From assembly GCA_003168265.1 (NCBI GenBank), contig PMSV01000021.1:124001-188000 (forward strand): 64,000 nucleotides of DNA, read 5' to 3'. This document shows, in pieces, positions 26,251-35,757 of this stretch (position 1 is its first letter; every line of letters begins with the position of its first letter). Under the pieces are notes generated by a model that saw only the letters and a list, made by a program, of their open reading frames with translations, was not told the DNA's origin and ran no database searches. The DNA comes from Chitinophagaceae bacterium (GTDB lineage Bacteria > Bacteroidota > Bacteroidia > Chitinophagales > Chitinophagaceae). The translations under genes were made by a program, and so were the position numbers.

Positions 26251-26550
26251 TTATTTTAGACCGCCTGCGGCGATTTTCTTCTTCCTATTTAACCGGAATG
26301 TTATCCGTTCGCAAATCACACGAACTGTTTGGGGCCTAAGATTAACAGTTTTAGCAATTTCTGTAAACGTCATCCCTTTTAAACGCTGTCGGTACATTTT
26401 TTGATTTCTCTTCTCCCGCGCCCTTGATCCATCGAGGTCGACACCATTTTTCAAAAGAAACGTCGTGAGCTGCTCTATTTCCTGTTTTGTTTTGGCTGCC
26501 CGCTTTTTGGCTGATATCAATTTTTTTAATGCTTCTTCGTTAGTCATCAT
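26251..26550 (-). CDS. Small HTH protein (sigma-70 region 4-like)
   Basis: A 99-residue basic protein. The C-terminal half (MYRQRLKGMTFTEIAKTVNL followed by RPQTVRVICERI) has the spacing of a helix-turn-helix resembling sigma-70 region 4 or resolvase HTHs. The N-terminal half is a probable coiled-coil helix (EEALKKLISAKKRAAKTKQEIEQL, about 24 residues, described here in shortened form as residues 5-28). It is 15 bp upstream of the glycosyltransferase and could regulate it; no specific family is recognised. Confidence 0.5.
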   Translation of the reverse strand: MMTNEEALKKLISAKKRAAKTKQEIEQLTTFLLKNGVDLDGSRAREKRNQKMYRQRLKGMTFTEIAKTVNLRPQTVRVICERITFRLNRKKKIAAGGLK

Positions 26551-26568
26551 ATATGAATGTGATATTTG

Positions 26569-27385
26569 TTAATCCTGAAACTGCATTTTTTCAGCCAGTT
26601 CTGAATAATTGTAGACTTTTGAAAACGTCGGTATTATCCCGTTTGGCATAACGATCAGGGAAACATCCGGGTCTTTCCACCAGTTATTTTTTTGCAGGCT
26701 GATAAAAGAAATCACTCCCATGATATAGCTTCTCTCCTGGCGTTTATGTCCCTGTTTGATTACTGCAAATTGCTCGGTAGGAATATGCCGGATCGAATTA
26801 AAGCCGACATAGACTTCCAGGAGAAACTCACTGGCCAACTCGCCGGGTTCATGATGATATAATTTCTTGTATTCGTATTTATAGTCGTACCCGAGCGCTG
26901 AGAGATCGCTTAAAATGGCGGAGGCAGTAGGAAAGCTTCCGGCGCCCTTACCATAGAAAAACTGTTTATCGGCAAAGCTGCTTTCAATGACCACTCCGTT
27001 GTACTCTTCTTTGACAAACGCCAAAGGATCATCAGCCTTAACAAATTGAGGTAGTACAAAGGCTGCAATTTTTCCGTCTCCCAGCTTTTTTGCTTCGGCA
27101 ACCAGTTTTATCCCGTATCCTTTTTCTTTGGCAAATGCCGCGTCGAAGGAAGTGATGTGTTGAATCCCGGAAAAAACCAGTTGGTCAGTTTTTGTGACAA
27201 TGCCATAAGCATGGGTAAGCAGAAATGTCCATTTGTTTGCTGCGTCAAAACCTTCGACATCAAGAGTAGGATCGGATTCTGCAAAACCGAGTTGTCTTGC
27301 TAACAGCAATGCCTGTGCGTAATCAAGGTTCTCAGAAAACATTTTGGTCAGGATGAAATTTGTCGAGCCATTCAGTGCGATCTCT
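26569..27385 (-). pseudogene. hom: Homoserine dehydrogenase, C-terminal fragment
   Basis: The reading frame matches the catalytic domain of homoserine dehydrogenase from LNGSTNFILTKM onward: AESDPTLDVEGFDA, GAGSFPTASAILSDL and a C-terminal regulatory-like end. Homoserine dehydrogenase reduces aspartate semialdehyde to homoserine for Thr and Met synthesis. The NAD-binding N-terminal half (~130 residues) is missing. Homology stops near 27375-27390, exactly where the opposite-strand sensor kinase becomes recognisable, so the frame upstream of that is just the kinase antisense. It is a truncated copy; a functional enzyme must come from elsewhere in the genome. Confidence 0.8.
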
Positions 27386-30300
27386 GCGGAACAACAGAAA
27401 ACATTAAACCGCTTTCGAAATGTATTTGGGCTTGCATATCGCAGGTATGCAGATGTTGCTAAAGCCGAAGTACAGGCCAGAGAAGCACAGATTGAAGCGG
27501 CATTGGAAAAAGTTCGCTCCAGTTCACTGGCGATGCACAATAGCGATGAACTAAACGAAGTCGTTACAGTTTTGCTTCAGAAATTGAAGGAACTGGGTAT
27601 TCTAATAGAAATGCGTACTTCAAACATTATTGTCTTTGAAGACGGCGAAAAGGATTTTACTCAGTGGGTTGCTTCGCCTATGTATGATTCCTCTTTTAGT
27701 GTAAGAACACCCTATTTCGATAATCTGATACTAAATGACATCTGGGACGTAAGGCAAAACGGTATTGAATTCTATTCCAAATCATATCCTTTTGAAATTA
27801 AGAATGAAGTGTTCAGATTTTTGTTTGAACACTCTGATTTCAAAAATATTCTACCTGAAGAAGAAAAAAAAATCATCCTCGACTCTAAACACTATGAGCT
27901 TGCGGGGGCATTTCAAAAACATTCTGCCATAGGCATTGCTGGTTATAACGGGAAGCTAGTTACCCTGGAAGAAGAATATATAATGAAAAGATTTTCAAAA
28001 GTTTTTGAGCAAGCCTATATCCGTTTTCTCGATCTGCAAAAAGCAGAAGCACAGGCCAGAGGAGTGCAGATTGAAGCATCGTTGGAAAGAGTTCGAGCAA
28101 GAACAATGGCGATGCAGCATAGCTTGGAGTTGTTGGAGGTTATTAGAGTGGTATCACAACAATTACAGCAACTTGATTTTCGGTTTGATCATGTGAGTTT
28201 CGGAGTTAACAACCAGGCCCAGGATTATCATTTCTGGACTTCAATGGCACATACATTAGAACCACAGGAACTAAATGTGCCTTACATAAATAATCCTGTA
28301 TTTGAAAATATCAGAAAAGCACAAAAAGAACAACTTACTTTTTTTACCGACATATTAACTCCTGAAGAAAATGATCAATGGACACTGCATATGCTTAAGT
28401 TTATAGGGGAAGATTTTCTTCCTGAATATGTTAAATCATATATTTTTAATAAAAGCATTGCAAGGTCTGTTGTAATTTCACCCAATATTTTGCTTATTAT
28501 AGCCAAGTACAAACCGATACCCTATTCGGAAGAGCAAAATGACATATTAAAAAGGTTTGGGCAGGTTTTTGATCAATCCTACACACGCTTCCTCGATCTC
28601 CAAAAAGCTGAAGCACAGGCAAGAGAAGCACAGATTGAAGCATCATTGGAAAAAGTGCGCTCTCGTTCTTTGGCTATGCGCAAAAGCGACGAACTGAAAG
28701 AATCGGGTGAATTGCTGTGGAATGAATTGAGCAAATTGGGTATCGAAAGCCTATCCAGCGGTTATGTAATAATGGACAAAGAAGAAAAAACTGGTTGGAT
28801 ATATGCACCCAATCCGGCAACAGGCAAGATTGCTGATCCTCTCGGGGTTTTACATACAGAAACCAAAGAGATGCAGGAGGTTCTTTCATGTTGGAAAAAG
28901 CAAGTAGCGAGTAGCGTTGTTGAAATGGATGAACAAGAAACAATCACACACCAAACATTTATCGCTGAAAAGAGCTTTCTAAAAGATGGAACGATTGCAC
29001 ATTGGATAACGGCAGAACAACTGATTGCTCTTTCTCCAAAAAAATTGTTCCTGCACAATTTCAATTTCAAACAAGGCTACCTGATGATTGTTGGGGGCAA
29101 CAGTTTGGATGATAAAGAGATTGAGCTGATGCTTCGGTTCACAAAGGTATTTCAGCAAACATATACACGTTTTCTCGATCTTCAAAAAACAGAGGAGCAG
29201 GCAAGAGAAGCACAGATAGAAGCAGCATTGGAAAGAGTGAGAAGCAGAACGATGGCTATGCAACAAAGTGAAGAACTCGGAGATGTTGCGACAATATTGT
29301 TTAAAGAGATTAACCATTTAGCAGAAAACCTGTGGGTCTGCGGTTTTGTTTTATGCGAACAGAACAGGTCAGAAGATGAATGGTGGCTTAGTTCCGAAAC
29401 GGGATTTATCCCGGCATTTTATATACCGAATATTGGTGACGCTACTCATGAGAACATTTACAGAGGCTGGAAAAATGGGGAAACATATCATACAGAACAA
29501 CTGGAAGGAGAGGCATTGAAAGAACATTATGAGTGGCTTTGGAAAATTCCGGCTTCCAGGAATATTTTCGAGAATATGATAACAGCAGGCTACCCGCTTC
29601 CTGTCTGGCAAAAATTACATTGCGCCTATTTTTCCCGGGGCTATTTAGTTTTTATTACACAAGTGCCCTGCCTCCAAGAGCAAATTTTTAAACGCTTTGC
29701 ACAGGTGTTTGACCTTACCTACACACGGTTCCTTGATCTGCAAAAAGCAGAAGCACAGACAAAGGAGGTTATCAAACGTGCCTCTGTTGACAGAGTGCGT
29801 GCAGAGATAGCATCCATGCGAACAACAGGTGATCTTGAAAGGATTCAGCCACTGATATGGAATGAACTGAAAACGCTAGGCGTTCCTTTTGTGCGCTGCG
29901 GTGTTTTTATTATGGATGAAGAACAGCAGAAAGTGCACACTTTCTTATCTACGCCCGAAGGGAGAGCAATTGCTGCGTTTCGGCAACCCTATAATGCTCC
30001 GTCAATATCAGCGATGGTAGATAGCTGGTATAAAAAAGAAATATATCAGCAGCACTGGAATGAGGCACAGTTTATTGAGTTTACGACAAACCTGGTGCAA
30101 CAGGGCGCAGTCAGTTCCGGGGAAAGTTATCTTACAGAAATCCGTCCAACTGATCTGTATCTGCATTTCCTTCCTTTCTTACAGGGCATGTTGTATGCAG
30201 GTAATGATGCTCCATTAAAAGAAGATGAACTTCAATCGGTGCAGAATCTCGCCGAAGCTTTTTCTACTGCCTATGCCCGTTATGAAGATTTCAATAAACT

Positions 30301-31120
30301 GGAAGCTGCCAAACAACAGGTAGATAAGACATTGACTGATTTGAAACAGACACAGGCGCAACTGGTGCAATCAGAAAAAATGGCATCTCTCGGAGAACTC
30401 ACTGCGGGCATAGCCCATGAGATCCAGAACCCTTTAAACTTCGTCAATAATTTTTCGGATGTCAATAGGGAATTATTGCAAGAATTAAAGGACGAAGTAG
30501 ACAAGGGGAATGTCGATGAAATAAAAGCAATTGCTAATGATGTCATAGATAATGAAGAGAAAATAAGCTTCCACGGTAAACGTGCCGATGCCATCGTAAA
30601 AGGAATGCTTCAACACTCACGCACAAGCACAGGCATAAAGGAACCAACAGATATTAATGCACTGGCTGATGAATACCTGCGTCTCTCTTACCACGGATTA
30701 AGGGCTAAGGAGAAGGACTTCAATTCCGAAATGAAAACTGATTTTGATGAAAACATTGGTAAAATAAATATCATTCCGCAGGATATTGGAAGAGTACTGT
30801 TGAACTTGTACAATAATGCATTTTATGCTGTGACTGAAAAGAAGAAATCAACAGAAGCTAAATATGAGCCTGCAGTTTCAGTGAGCACAAAGAAAACTGA
30901 TAATAAGGTTACCATCAGCGTTAAAGATAATGGCAATGGCATCCCTCAGAATGTGGTTGATAAAATCTTTCAGCCATTCTTTACAACTAAGCCTACTGGG
31001 CAAGGAACAGGGCTAGGATTGAGCTTGAGCTATGATATTGTGAAGGCGCATGGAGGGGAGATAAAAGTGGAGACGAAGGAAGTAGAGTTTACAGAGTTTA
31101 TTATTAATCTACCATTATAG
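27344..31120 (+). CDS. Multi-GAF sensor histidine kinase, probably 5'-truncated
   Basis: A 1258-residue soluble kinase. Five tandem GAF-like modules of ~190 residues are each introduced by a conserved signalling helix (FLDLQKAEAQAREAQIEA and variants, near bases 27437, 28020, 28585, 29165 and 29724). The C-terminus is a HisKA/HATPase: GELTAGIAHEIQNPLNF (phospho-His), NLYNNAFYAV (N box), DNGNGIP (G1) and GTGLGLSLSYDIVKAHGG (G2). No transmembrane segment is seen. The first ~14 codons are antisense to the homoserine dehydrogenase fragment, and recognisable kinase begins inside a signalling helix, so the natural 5' end is lost. ATG at 27344 may still serve. No response regulator adjoins it. Confidence 0.85.
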   Translation: MVRMKFVEPFSAISAEQQKTLNRFRNVFGLAYRRYADVAKAEVQAREAQIEAALEKVRSSSLAMHNSDELNEVVTVLLQKLKELGILIEMRTSNIIVFEDGEKDFTQWVASPMYDSSFSVRTPYFDNLILNDIWDVRQNGIEFYSKSYPFEIKNEVFRFLFEHSDFKNILPEEEKKIILDSKHYELAGAFQKHSAIGIAGYNGKLVTLEEEYIMKRFSKVFEQAYIRFLDLQKAEAQARGVQIEASLERVRARTMAMQHSLELLEVIRVVSQQLQQLDFRFDHVSFGVNNQAQDYHFWTSMAHTLEPQELNVPYINNPVFENIRKAQKEQLTFFTDILTPEENDQWTLHMLKFIGEDFLPEYVKSYIFNKSIARSVVISPNILLIIAKYKPIPYSEEQNDILKRFGQVFDQSYTRFLDLQKAEAQAREAQIEASLEKVRSRSLAMRKSDELKESGELLWNELSKLGIESLSSGYVIMDKEEKTGWIYAPNPATGKIADPLGVLHTETKEMQEVLSCWKKQVASSVVEMDEQETITHQTFIAEKSFLKDGTIAHWITAEQLIALSPKKLFLHNFNFKQGYLMIVGGNSLDDKEIELMLRFTKVFQQTYTRFLDLQKTEEQAREAQIEAALERVRSRTMAMQQSEELGDVATILFKEINHLAENLWVCGFVLCEQNRSEDEWWLSSETGFIPAFYIPNIGDATHENIYRGWKNGETYHTEQLEGEALKEHYEWLWKIPASRNIFENMITAGYPLPVWQKLHCAYFSRGYLVFITQVPCLQEQIFKRFAQVFDLTYTRFLDLQKAEAQTKEVIKRASVDRVRAEIASMRTTGDLERIQPLIWNELKTLGVPFVRCGVFIMDEEQQKVHTFLSTPEGRAIAAFRQPYNAPSISAMVDSWYKKEIYQQHWNEAQFIEFTTNLVQQGAVSSGESYLTEIRPTDLYLHFLPFLQGMLYAGNDAPLKEDELQSVQNLAEAFSTAYARYEDFNKLEAAKQQVDKTLTDLKQTQAQLVQSEKMASLGELTAGIAHEIQNPLNFVNNFSDVNRELLQELKDEVDKGNVDEIKAIANDVIDNEEKISFHGKRADAIVKGMLQHSRTSTGIKEPTDINALADEYLRLSYHGLRAKEKDFNSEMKTDFDENIGKINIIPQDIGRVLLNLYNNAFYAVTEKKKSTEAKYEPAVSVSTKKTDNKVTISVKDNGNGIPQNVVDKIFQPFFTTKPTGQGTGLGLSLSYDIVKAHGGEIKVETKEVEFTEFIINLPL

Positions 31121-31126
31121 AAAAGC

Positions 31127-31186
31127 ATGTCTGAGGAACAGAAAATACCAAATCAATTGACACAGCAACCTATTTCAAAAACATAG
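31127..31186 (+). pseudogene. 5' remnant of a DUF6090-like gene
   Basis: ATG at 31127 starts MSEEQKIPNQLTQQ and stops after 19 codons. The same start context and near-identical peptide follow the second kinase at 57312, where more of the gene survives. Only the first ~60 bp remain here. Confidence 0.6.
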
Positions 31187-31486
31187 TATATTAAACGTTA
31201 CCCACGGGAGACCAACACCATATTCCGACCAGCAAAGGGTGGCAACCCCCCTCTTCCGATCCTGAGCTCCCGGTTTGTTGACATAAACTGAGGCTATTTG
31301 ATTCTTGAGTCCAATTTGTTCCTGGGGCGATCTATTTTCACTAACTTCAGAGCTGAAGGATGATAACTTGGATGGTAATTAAGATTCAACCTAAGAAGCG
31401 GGGCCCATAGAATGCACAAACTCCAATCGCCAGGCCTCAATATTAATTGCTATTTGACACCTCAACAAAGCCCTTCTAATTTTTTT
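31187..31486. other. Intergenic region upstream of the S8 peptidase
   Basis: No gene, hairpin or consensus promoter recognised. An in-frame ATG at 31412 exists, but the 25 codons it would add do not look like a leader. Confidence 0.35.
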
Positions 31487-33103
31487 ATGAGATTTTCTAA
31501 TTTTTTTATTTTCCTTTTATTTGCATCTCCTGTATTTTCCCAAAAAAACAATTCATCACCCACTAACTGGCAATTGATGGATTTGCAAAAAGACAGCGTG
31601 TATGGCACCAGCGTGAACAAAGCTTATGAAGAACTCCTGAAAGGCAAAAAAAGCCATCAGATAATCGTTGCCGTTATTGACGTTGGCGTAGATACAGTGC
31701 ATGAAGATTTGAAAGGACATATCTGGACAAATACAAAAGAAATTCCGGATAACGGCATCGACGATGACGGGAACGGATATGCAGATGATGTACATGGCTG
31801 GAATTTCCTCGGCGGAAAAGATGGGAGAAATATACTTATTGAAAGCTACGAATCTGACCGGGAATTTTCCAGACTTCAACCATTATATGTTTCTGTTAGA
31901 GATTCCGGGAATGCAAAAAGTCTACGGTTAATGCAATATGATTATTGGCTGCAATTAAAGAAAGTACATGTTCGTGATTCACTTAAGATCAAGGCCACGA
32001 TAGATTTATATTCACGTCTTTACCTCCCGCCAATACTTCACGAAGACAGTATGCTTAGAAAATCTCTCGCAAAAGATACTTTATACTATTCCGATATCGA
32101 GAATATGAAACCACAGGACTCTGCGATTGCAAAGATGCGCATGGCTGTGCTTGGTATTTACCAGTTTGACGATATTCCTCATAATTTTTCTTTAGAATCA
32201 ATAATTGCAGAGGTTAATGAAGAACTGGAAAATGCAAAGGGAAGGATGCATGCTTTAAGCATTGACCCAAATGCGCAACGCCGGGATATTATCGGCGATG
32301 ACCCTGAAAATATTAATGATAATAAATATGGCAATAATGATGTGTCTGCCGGACACCAGGACCATGGCACTCATGTTGCCGGTATTATCGCAGCTATAAG
32401 AGGCAATAGAATGGGCATGGATGGGATCACAGATAATGTACTTATTATGCCAATAAGAGCATCTTGCGACGGAGATGAAAGAGATAAAGATGTAGCATTG
32501 GCTATTCGATATGCGGTTGATAACGGTGCAAAAGTTATCAATATGAGTTTTGGTAAACCTTTTTCACCTGGCAAAGAATGGGTGGATGATGCAGTAAGAT
32601 ATGCTGCGAAAAAAGGCGTCTTGTTGATTCATGGCGCAGGCAACGATGGAATAGACTCAGATACAATTCCTTTTTATCCCAATGCCTATTTTAAGAGCAA
32701 TGGAGAGATAGCGGATAACTTTATAACTGTTGGTGCCAGTAGATCTGACAGTTTACTTGTTGCCTACTTTTCGGACTATGGCAAAACAGTGGTGGATATT
32801 TTTGCACCCGGAGTCGATATATATTCGACAATTCCCGGTAATAAGTATGAAATGAAGAGTGGAACCAGCATGGCGACTCCTGTTGTATCAGGAATTGCAG
32901 CATTGATTTGGAGCTATTATCCAACACTCACTTACAAGCAAGTAAAATATTGCATTGAAAGTTCTGCAACACCTATAAATACATTAGTGAAAAAACCAGG
33001 AAGAAACGAAAAAGTTCCGTTCAGCAGTTTGAGCAGAACTGGCGGAATTGTGAATGCATATAAAGCGATATTGATAGCAGAGCAGATTAGCAAAAATAAA
33101 TAA
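31487..33103 (+). CDS. Secreted S8 subtilisin-like serine peptidase
   Basis: ATG at 31487 (MRFSNFFIFLLFASPVFSQ) gives a clean signal peptide, so this start is preferred over 31412. Counting from 31412, the catalytic triad is Asp90 (AVIDVGVDTVH), His318 (HQDHGTHVAG) and Ser486 (KSGTSMATP). About 200 residues lie between Asp and His, longer than in subtilisin. They include a DDDGNGYADD calcium-type loop and a helical insert. The protein is 538 residues with no C-terminal sorting domain seen, so it is probably periplasmic or surface-anchored by other means. Bacteroidota carry many such enzymes for protein degradation. Confidence 0.92.
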   Translation: MRFSNFFIFLLFASPVFSQKNNSSPTNWQLMDLQKDSVYGTSVNKAYEELLKGKKSHQIIVAVIDVGVDTVHEDLKGHIWTNTKEIPDNGIDDDGNGYADDVHGWNFLGGKDGRNILIESYESDREFSRLQPLYVSVRDSGNAKSLRLMQYDYWLQLKKVHVRDSLKIKATIDLYSRLYLPPILHEDSMLRKSLAKDTLYYSDIENMKPQDSAIAKMRMAVLGIYQFDDIPHNFSLESIIAEVNEELENAKGRMHALSIDPNAQRRDIIGDDPENINDNKYGNNDVSAGHQDHGTHVAGIIAAIRGNRMGMDGITDNVLIMPIRASCDGDERDKDVALAIRYAVDNGAKVINMSFGKPFSPGKEWVDDAVRYAAKKGVLLIHGAGNDGIDSDTIPFYPNAYFKSNGEIADNFITVGASRSDSLLVAYFSDYGKTVVDIFAPGVDIYSTIPGNKYEMKSGTSMATPVVSGIAALIWSYYPTLTYKQVKYCIESSATPINTLVKKPGRNEKVPFSSLSRTGGIVNAYKAILIAEQISKNK

Positions 33104-33548
33104 ACAGCACACAAGATTGTTTGGCGTTATAGGGGATGGACGAACCTGAATAGTGACCGGTAACTCCTGAACCTTTAAACTTAGCTTAGTGTGTTATTAA
33201 AGCCTTCGTATCTTAAAAAAGGAGGTCGCGATGGCATTAATCTGTCTGATCATTTTGGTTATAGTTATCCAAGATATATAGAGGAAAATTTGTCACGACA
33301 TCAGATGATCGGATATGCATGTGCTGATCTTCCTCTCAACTACTTCAATTCTAATCATTCACCGAACCTAAAAAATGGGTAATAGAATATCAAATTTACT
33401 TTGTTATAAATCGAAGTAGATGGTAGGAATATGGAAAGATTAACTTCTTGCACATTGTATTTGGCTGTACTTAAGCAGCATACAGCATTGGAATTGCTAT
33501 TATTTTAGTGCGAAGGATCAGCAATCAGCTTTCGGTCACTTATCAATA
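33104..33548. other. Intergenic region, nothing recognised
   Basis: About 445 AT-rich bases between convergent genes. A strong AAGGAGG near 33219-33226 is followed by an ATG and only 16 codons. No homology or terminator recognised. Confidence 0.35.
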
Positions 33549-35378
33549 TTATTTCCGCCTGGTAAATCCGTCTTCGCTCCAGTCCTCACTCCCCACTCCG
33601 TGATGAACAAAAAAGAGTCCTTCGGGATCATATTTTTTCTTAACGGCCGCCAGCTTTGTATAATTGGATCCCCAGAAAGACTGCTGCCAGTCAGATTCGA
33701 AATAATTGCTTTCGGACAAATAAGAGCCTGAATCAGGCGCGACCCCGCGTAATATTTCCATTGCTTTATCGATCTGATATTTTGCATGCCTGGCATCCTG
33801 CAAATCCGGTTCGTGGCCGGCTATCCCAGGAACGGCTGGCCCGGTTTCTGTGCCTCCCGCAATGATTGCCAGCGCAAAGGCATCCAATGCGGAAGGGTTG
33901 GTGGCGGTATTTCGGGCAGCTTCTATCTCCTGCGGCGGGGCACCGGCAAGGCCTTTGTTGAAATGTAAGCCTACAGTCCAATAACGGCTGGCTGCGAACA
34001 AGGCGTCGGCAAGCTCCTTTTGCCGGTTTTCGGCAAGCAGGGAGACGGGTAGCCATGCAGAATGGTAGGCATGCCAGAAAATACCCACCTCCTCCTGATT
34101 GCCGGACCAAAAAATATTTTCTATTGGTGCGTTGGGTCTGTCATCTTTTACTATGGCTGAAGTGGCATATTTATTGAAAAAAGCAGCATCCCACATGTGT
34201 TGCGGGGGTAATGACTGGATACTGAGTGGCTTTTCCCAGGCGTAGTCCTGTGGGGAACTATTCACCCAATCCAGGAAGGACTGCCATTGCGCTTTTGCCG
34301 TATTGCCGTCGAATCCCTGAAAATTCATATTGATCAGAAGCCGGTTGCTCCCATGCATACTAAGCTGCTCACCCCAATGCGGGTTGAATAATTTTTCGTT
34401 ATAAAATGCAACCGCGCGGCTTATCAGACTTTTAAAAGATTCATCAGATTTCGCCTTAATAGTACCTGAAGCGGCGCCAAACCATGCTGGCAATTCCCTC
34501 GTTTTCAGTGTTAGCCTCGTAATGACCCCAAGGCTTCCTCCGCCTCCACCCTTCAGTCCCCAAAAAAGATCGGAATGCTGACAATCATTCACTACAAGCA
34601 GCTTTCCGTCAGCTGTGACAATCTCGGCTTCCAACAAAGCCGCCGCGGCCAGGCCATAATTTTTAGAATGGCTACCAAAACCCCCACTCTGAATTAAACC
34701 GGCCACTCCAACGGTGCCACATCCACCCCCCTGCACATATCTGCCTCCTTTGACAGTAACGGCGTCGTATGCATGCATCCAAATAGCCCCGGCGCCCAGA
34801 CTCACTGCATATTGTGGCTCCTGTTTTCCTTCGCATCCTGCCGGCACAAACTGATCTTGCAGTTCTATTTGATTCATGGCCCGTGTCCAAACCAGTAGCG
34901 AATCCGGTGCATTTGAGGTCCCCTGGTAACTATGCCCGCCTCCTTTTACGACCAGTCGCAGCCGGTGATTGCGCGCAAAGTTGACCGCTGCCACAAGATC
35001 GCCCGTATTCTTAGCCGCTACTGCAAATACGCTGGGCGCAGTGGTCCAGGCATCCAGCCAGCCGGAACTTTGGGTTAGTGCGGGCTGATCGCCTATAAAA
35101 TAGGGATTTCTGAGTTCCCGAAATGTTTCAAGGCAGGCATTTGACTGAGCATCGATCCGGCAATTTTCAAGCGGGGATTCAATCTTTATCAGACTACCAT
35201 TTACTTCGTGATTCAGTTTTTCCCATTCCTTCGCTGAAGGCCAGTCCGGATCCGCCGGACGAACACGCCTGAAACCAGCAACTGAATGCGCAGCCGCTGT
35301 AGAACCGAGGAACGAAAAATCGATCATTGAAATGACGGGAATTGCAATGGTCCCTTTCAAAAATTTTCTTCTTTGCAT
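33549..35378 (-). CDS. Tat-exported FAD-dependent oxidoreductase (berberine bridge enzyme-like)
   Basis: A 609-residue protein. The N-terminus MQRRKFLKGT with a following hydrophobic stretch is a twin-arginine signal, fitting export of a folded flavoprotein. The FAD-binding type 4 (PP-loop/PCMH) domain shows RLVVKGGGHSYQGTS (~residues 141-154; His149, the usual 8-alpha covalent FAD ligand). GGRYVQGGGCGTVGVAGL follows (~211-228), where Cys220 sits at the second, 6-S-cysteinyl position of bicovalent BBE enzymes. The C-terminal BBE segment is TKLAAVKKKYDPEGLF. The family oxidises sugars, alkaloids or aromatic alcohols; the substrate is not evident. Confidence 0.9.
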   Translation of the reverse strand: MQRRKFLKGTIAIPVISMIDFSFLGSTAAAHSVAGFRRVRPADPDWPSAKEWEKLNHEVNGSLIKIESPLENCRIDAQSNACLETFRELRNPYFIGDQPALTQSSGWLDAWTTAPSVFAVAAKNTGDLVAAVNFARNHRLRLVVKGGGHSYQGTSNAPDSLLVWTRAMNQIELQDQFVPAGCEGKQEPQYAVSLGAGAIWMHAYDAVTVKGGRYVQGGGCGTVGVAGLIQSGGFGSHSKNYGLAAAALLEAEIVTADGKLLVVNDCQHSDLFWGLKGGGGGSLGVITRLTLKTRELPAWFGAASGTIKAKSDESFKSLISRAVAFYNEKLFNPHWGEQLSMHGSNRLLINMNFQGFDGNTAKAQWQSFLDWVNSSPQDYAWEKPLSIQSLPPQHMWDAAFFNKYATSAIVKDDRPNAPIENIFWSGNQEEVGIFWHAYHSAWLPVSLLAENRQKELADALFAASRYWTVGLHFNKGLAGAPPQEIEAARNTATNPSALDAFALAIIAGGTETGPAVPGIAGHEPDLQDARHAKYQIDKAMEILRGVAPDSGSYLSESNYFESDWQQSFWGSNYTKLAAVKKKYDPEGLFFVHHGVGSEDWSEDGFTRRK

Positions 35379-35757
35379 ACAATAATTTTAATGCGCTCTT
35401 ATATAAGGGTATCTCTAAAAATTCCTTTTTGGGTATGATTTTTTGGGGCCATTAAATTTTGAATGTTTCTTTCTTAAAAATCGTTCTTTCCCTTAGCACT
35501 TAATCACGGTTTTCTTATTTTTTTGGCCGCACGAGTCAATATACCAAATTTTGCCATTCTATAACTTCTATATCAATCCCTTTTTACTCTTTATTTTTTC
35601 TTTTTAGTTTCCATTCCTCTACTTCACCACTACATCATTTGCATCAATTAGTTATTTCTACCACATCTGCACTACAGCAAAATTCATTTTTCAAGGATTC
35701 GCAAACATTTTATTTGTAACTTTTTGGCTTGTTGATCAAATTAAAAAACCGAACATC
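35379..35757. other. Divergent intergenic region
   Basis: About 380 very AT-rich bases between the oxidoreductase and the next rightward gene. Must hold both promoters; no clear consensus element or coding remnant was found. Confidence 0.35.

Noticed and set aside
27400-27540. N-terminal extension of the homoserine dehydrogenase frame
   Set aside because: It is the antisense of the kinase signalling helix, not enzyme sequence.
27437-30300. Regularly spaced similar units as a CRISPR-like array
   Set aside because: Units are coding, ~570 bp apart, and encode protein domains; no CRISPR array or cas gene is seen in the window.
33219-33280. AAGGAGG followed by ATG and 16 codons
   Set aside because: Strong ribosome-site look but the product is only 16 residues, has no homology and the organism makes little use of such sites.
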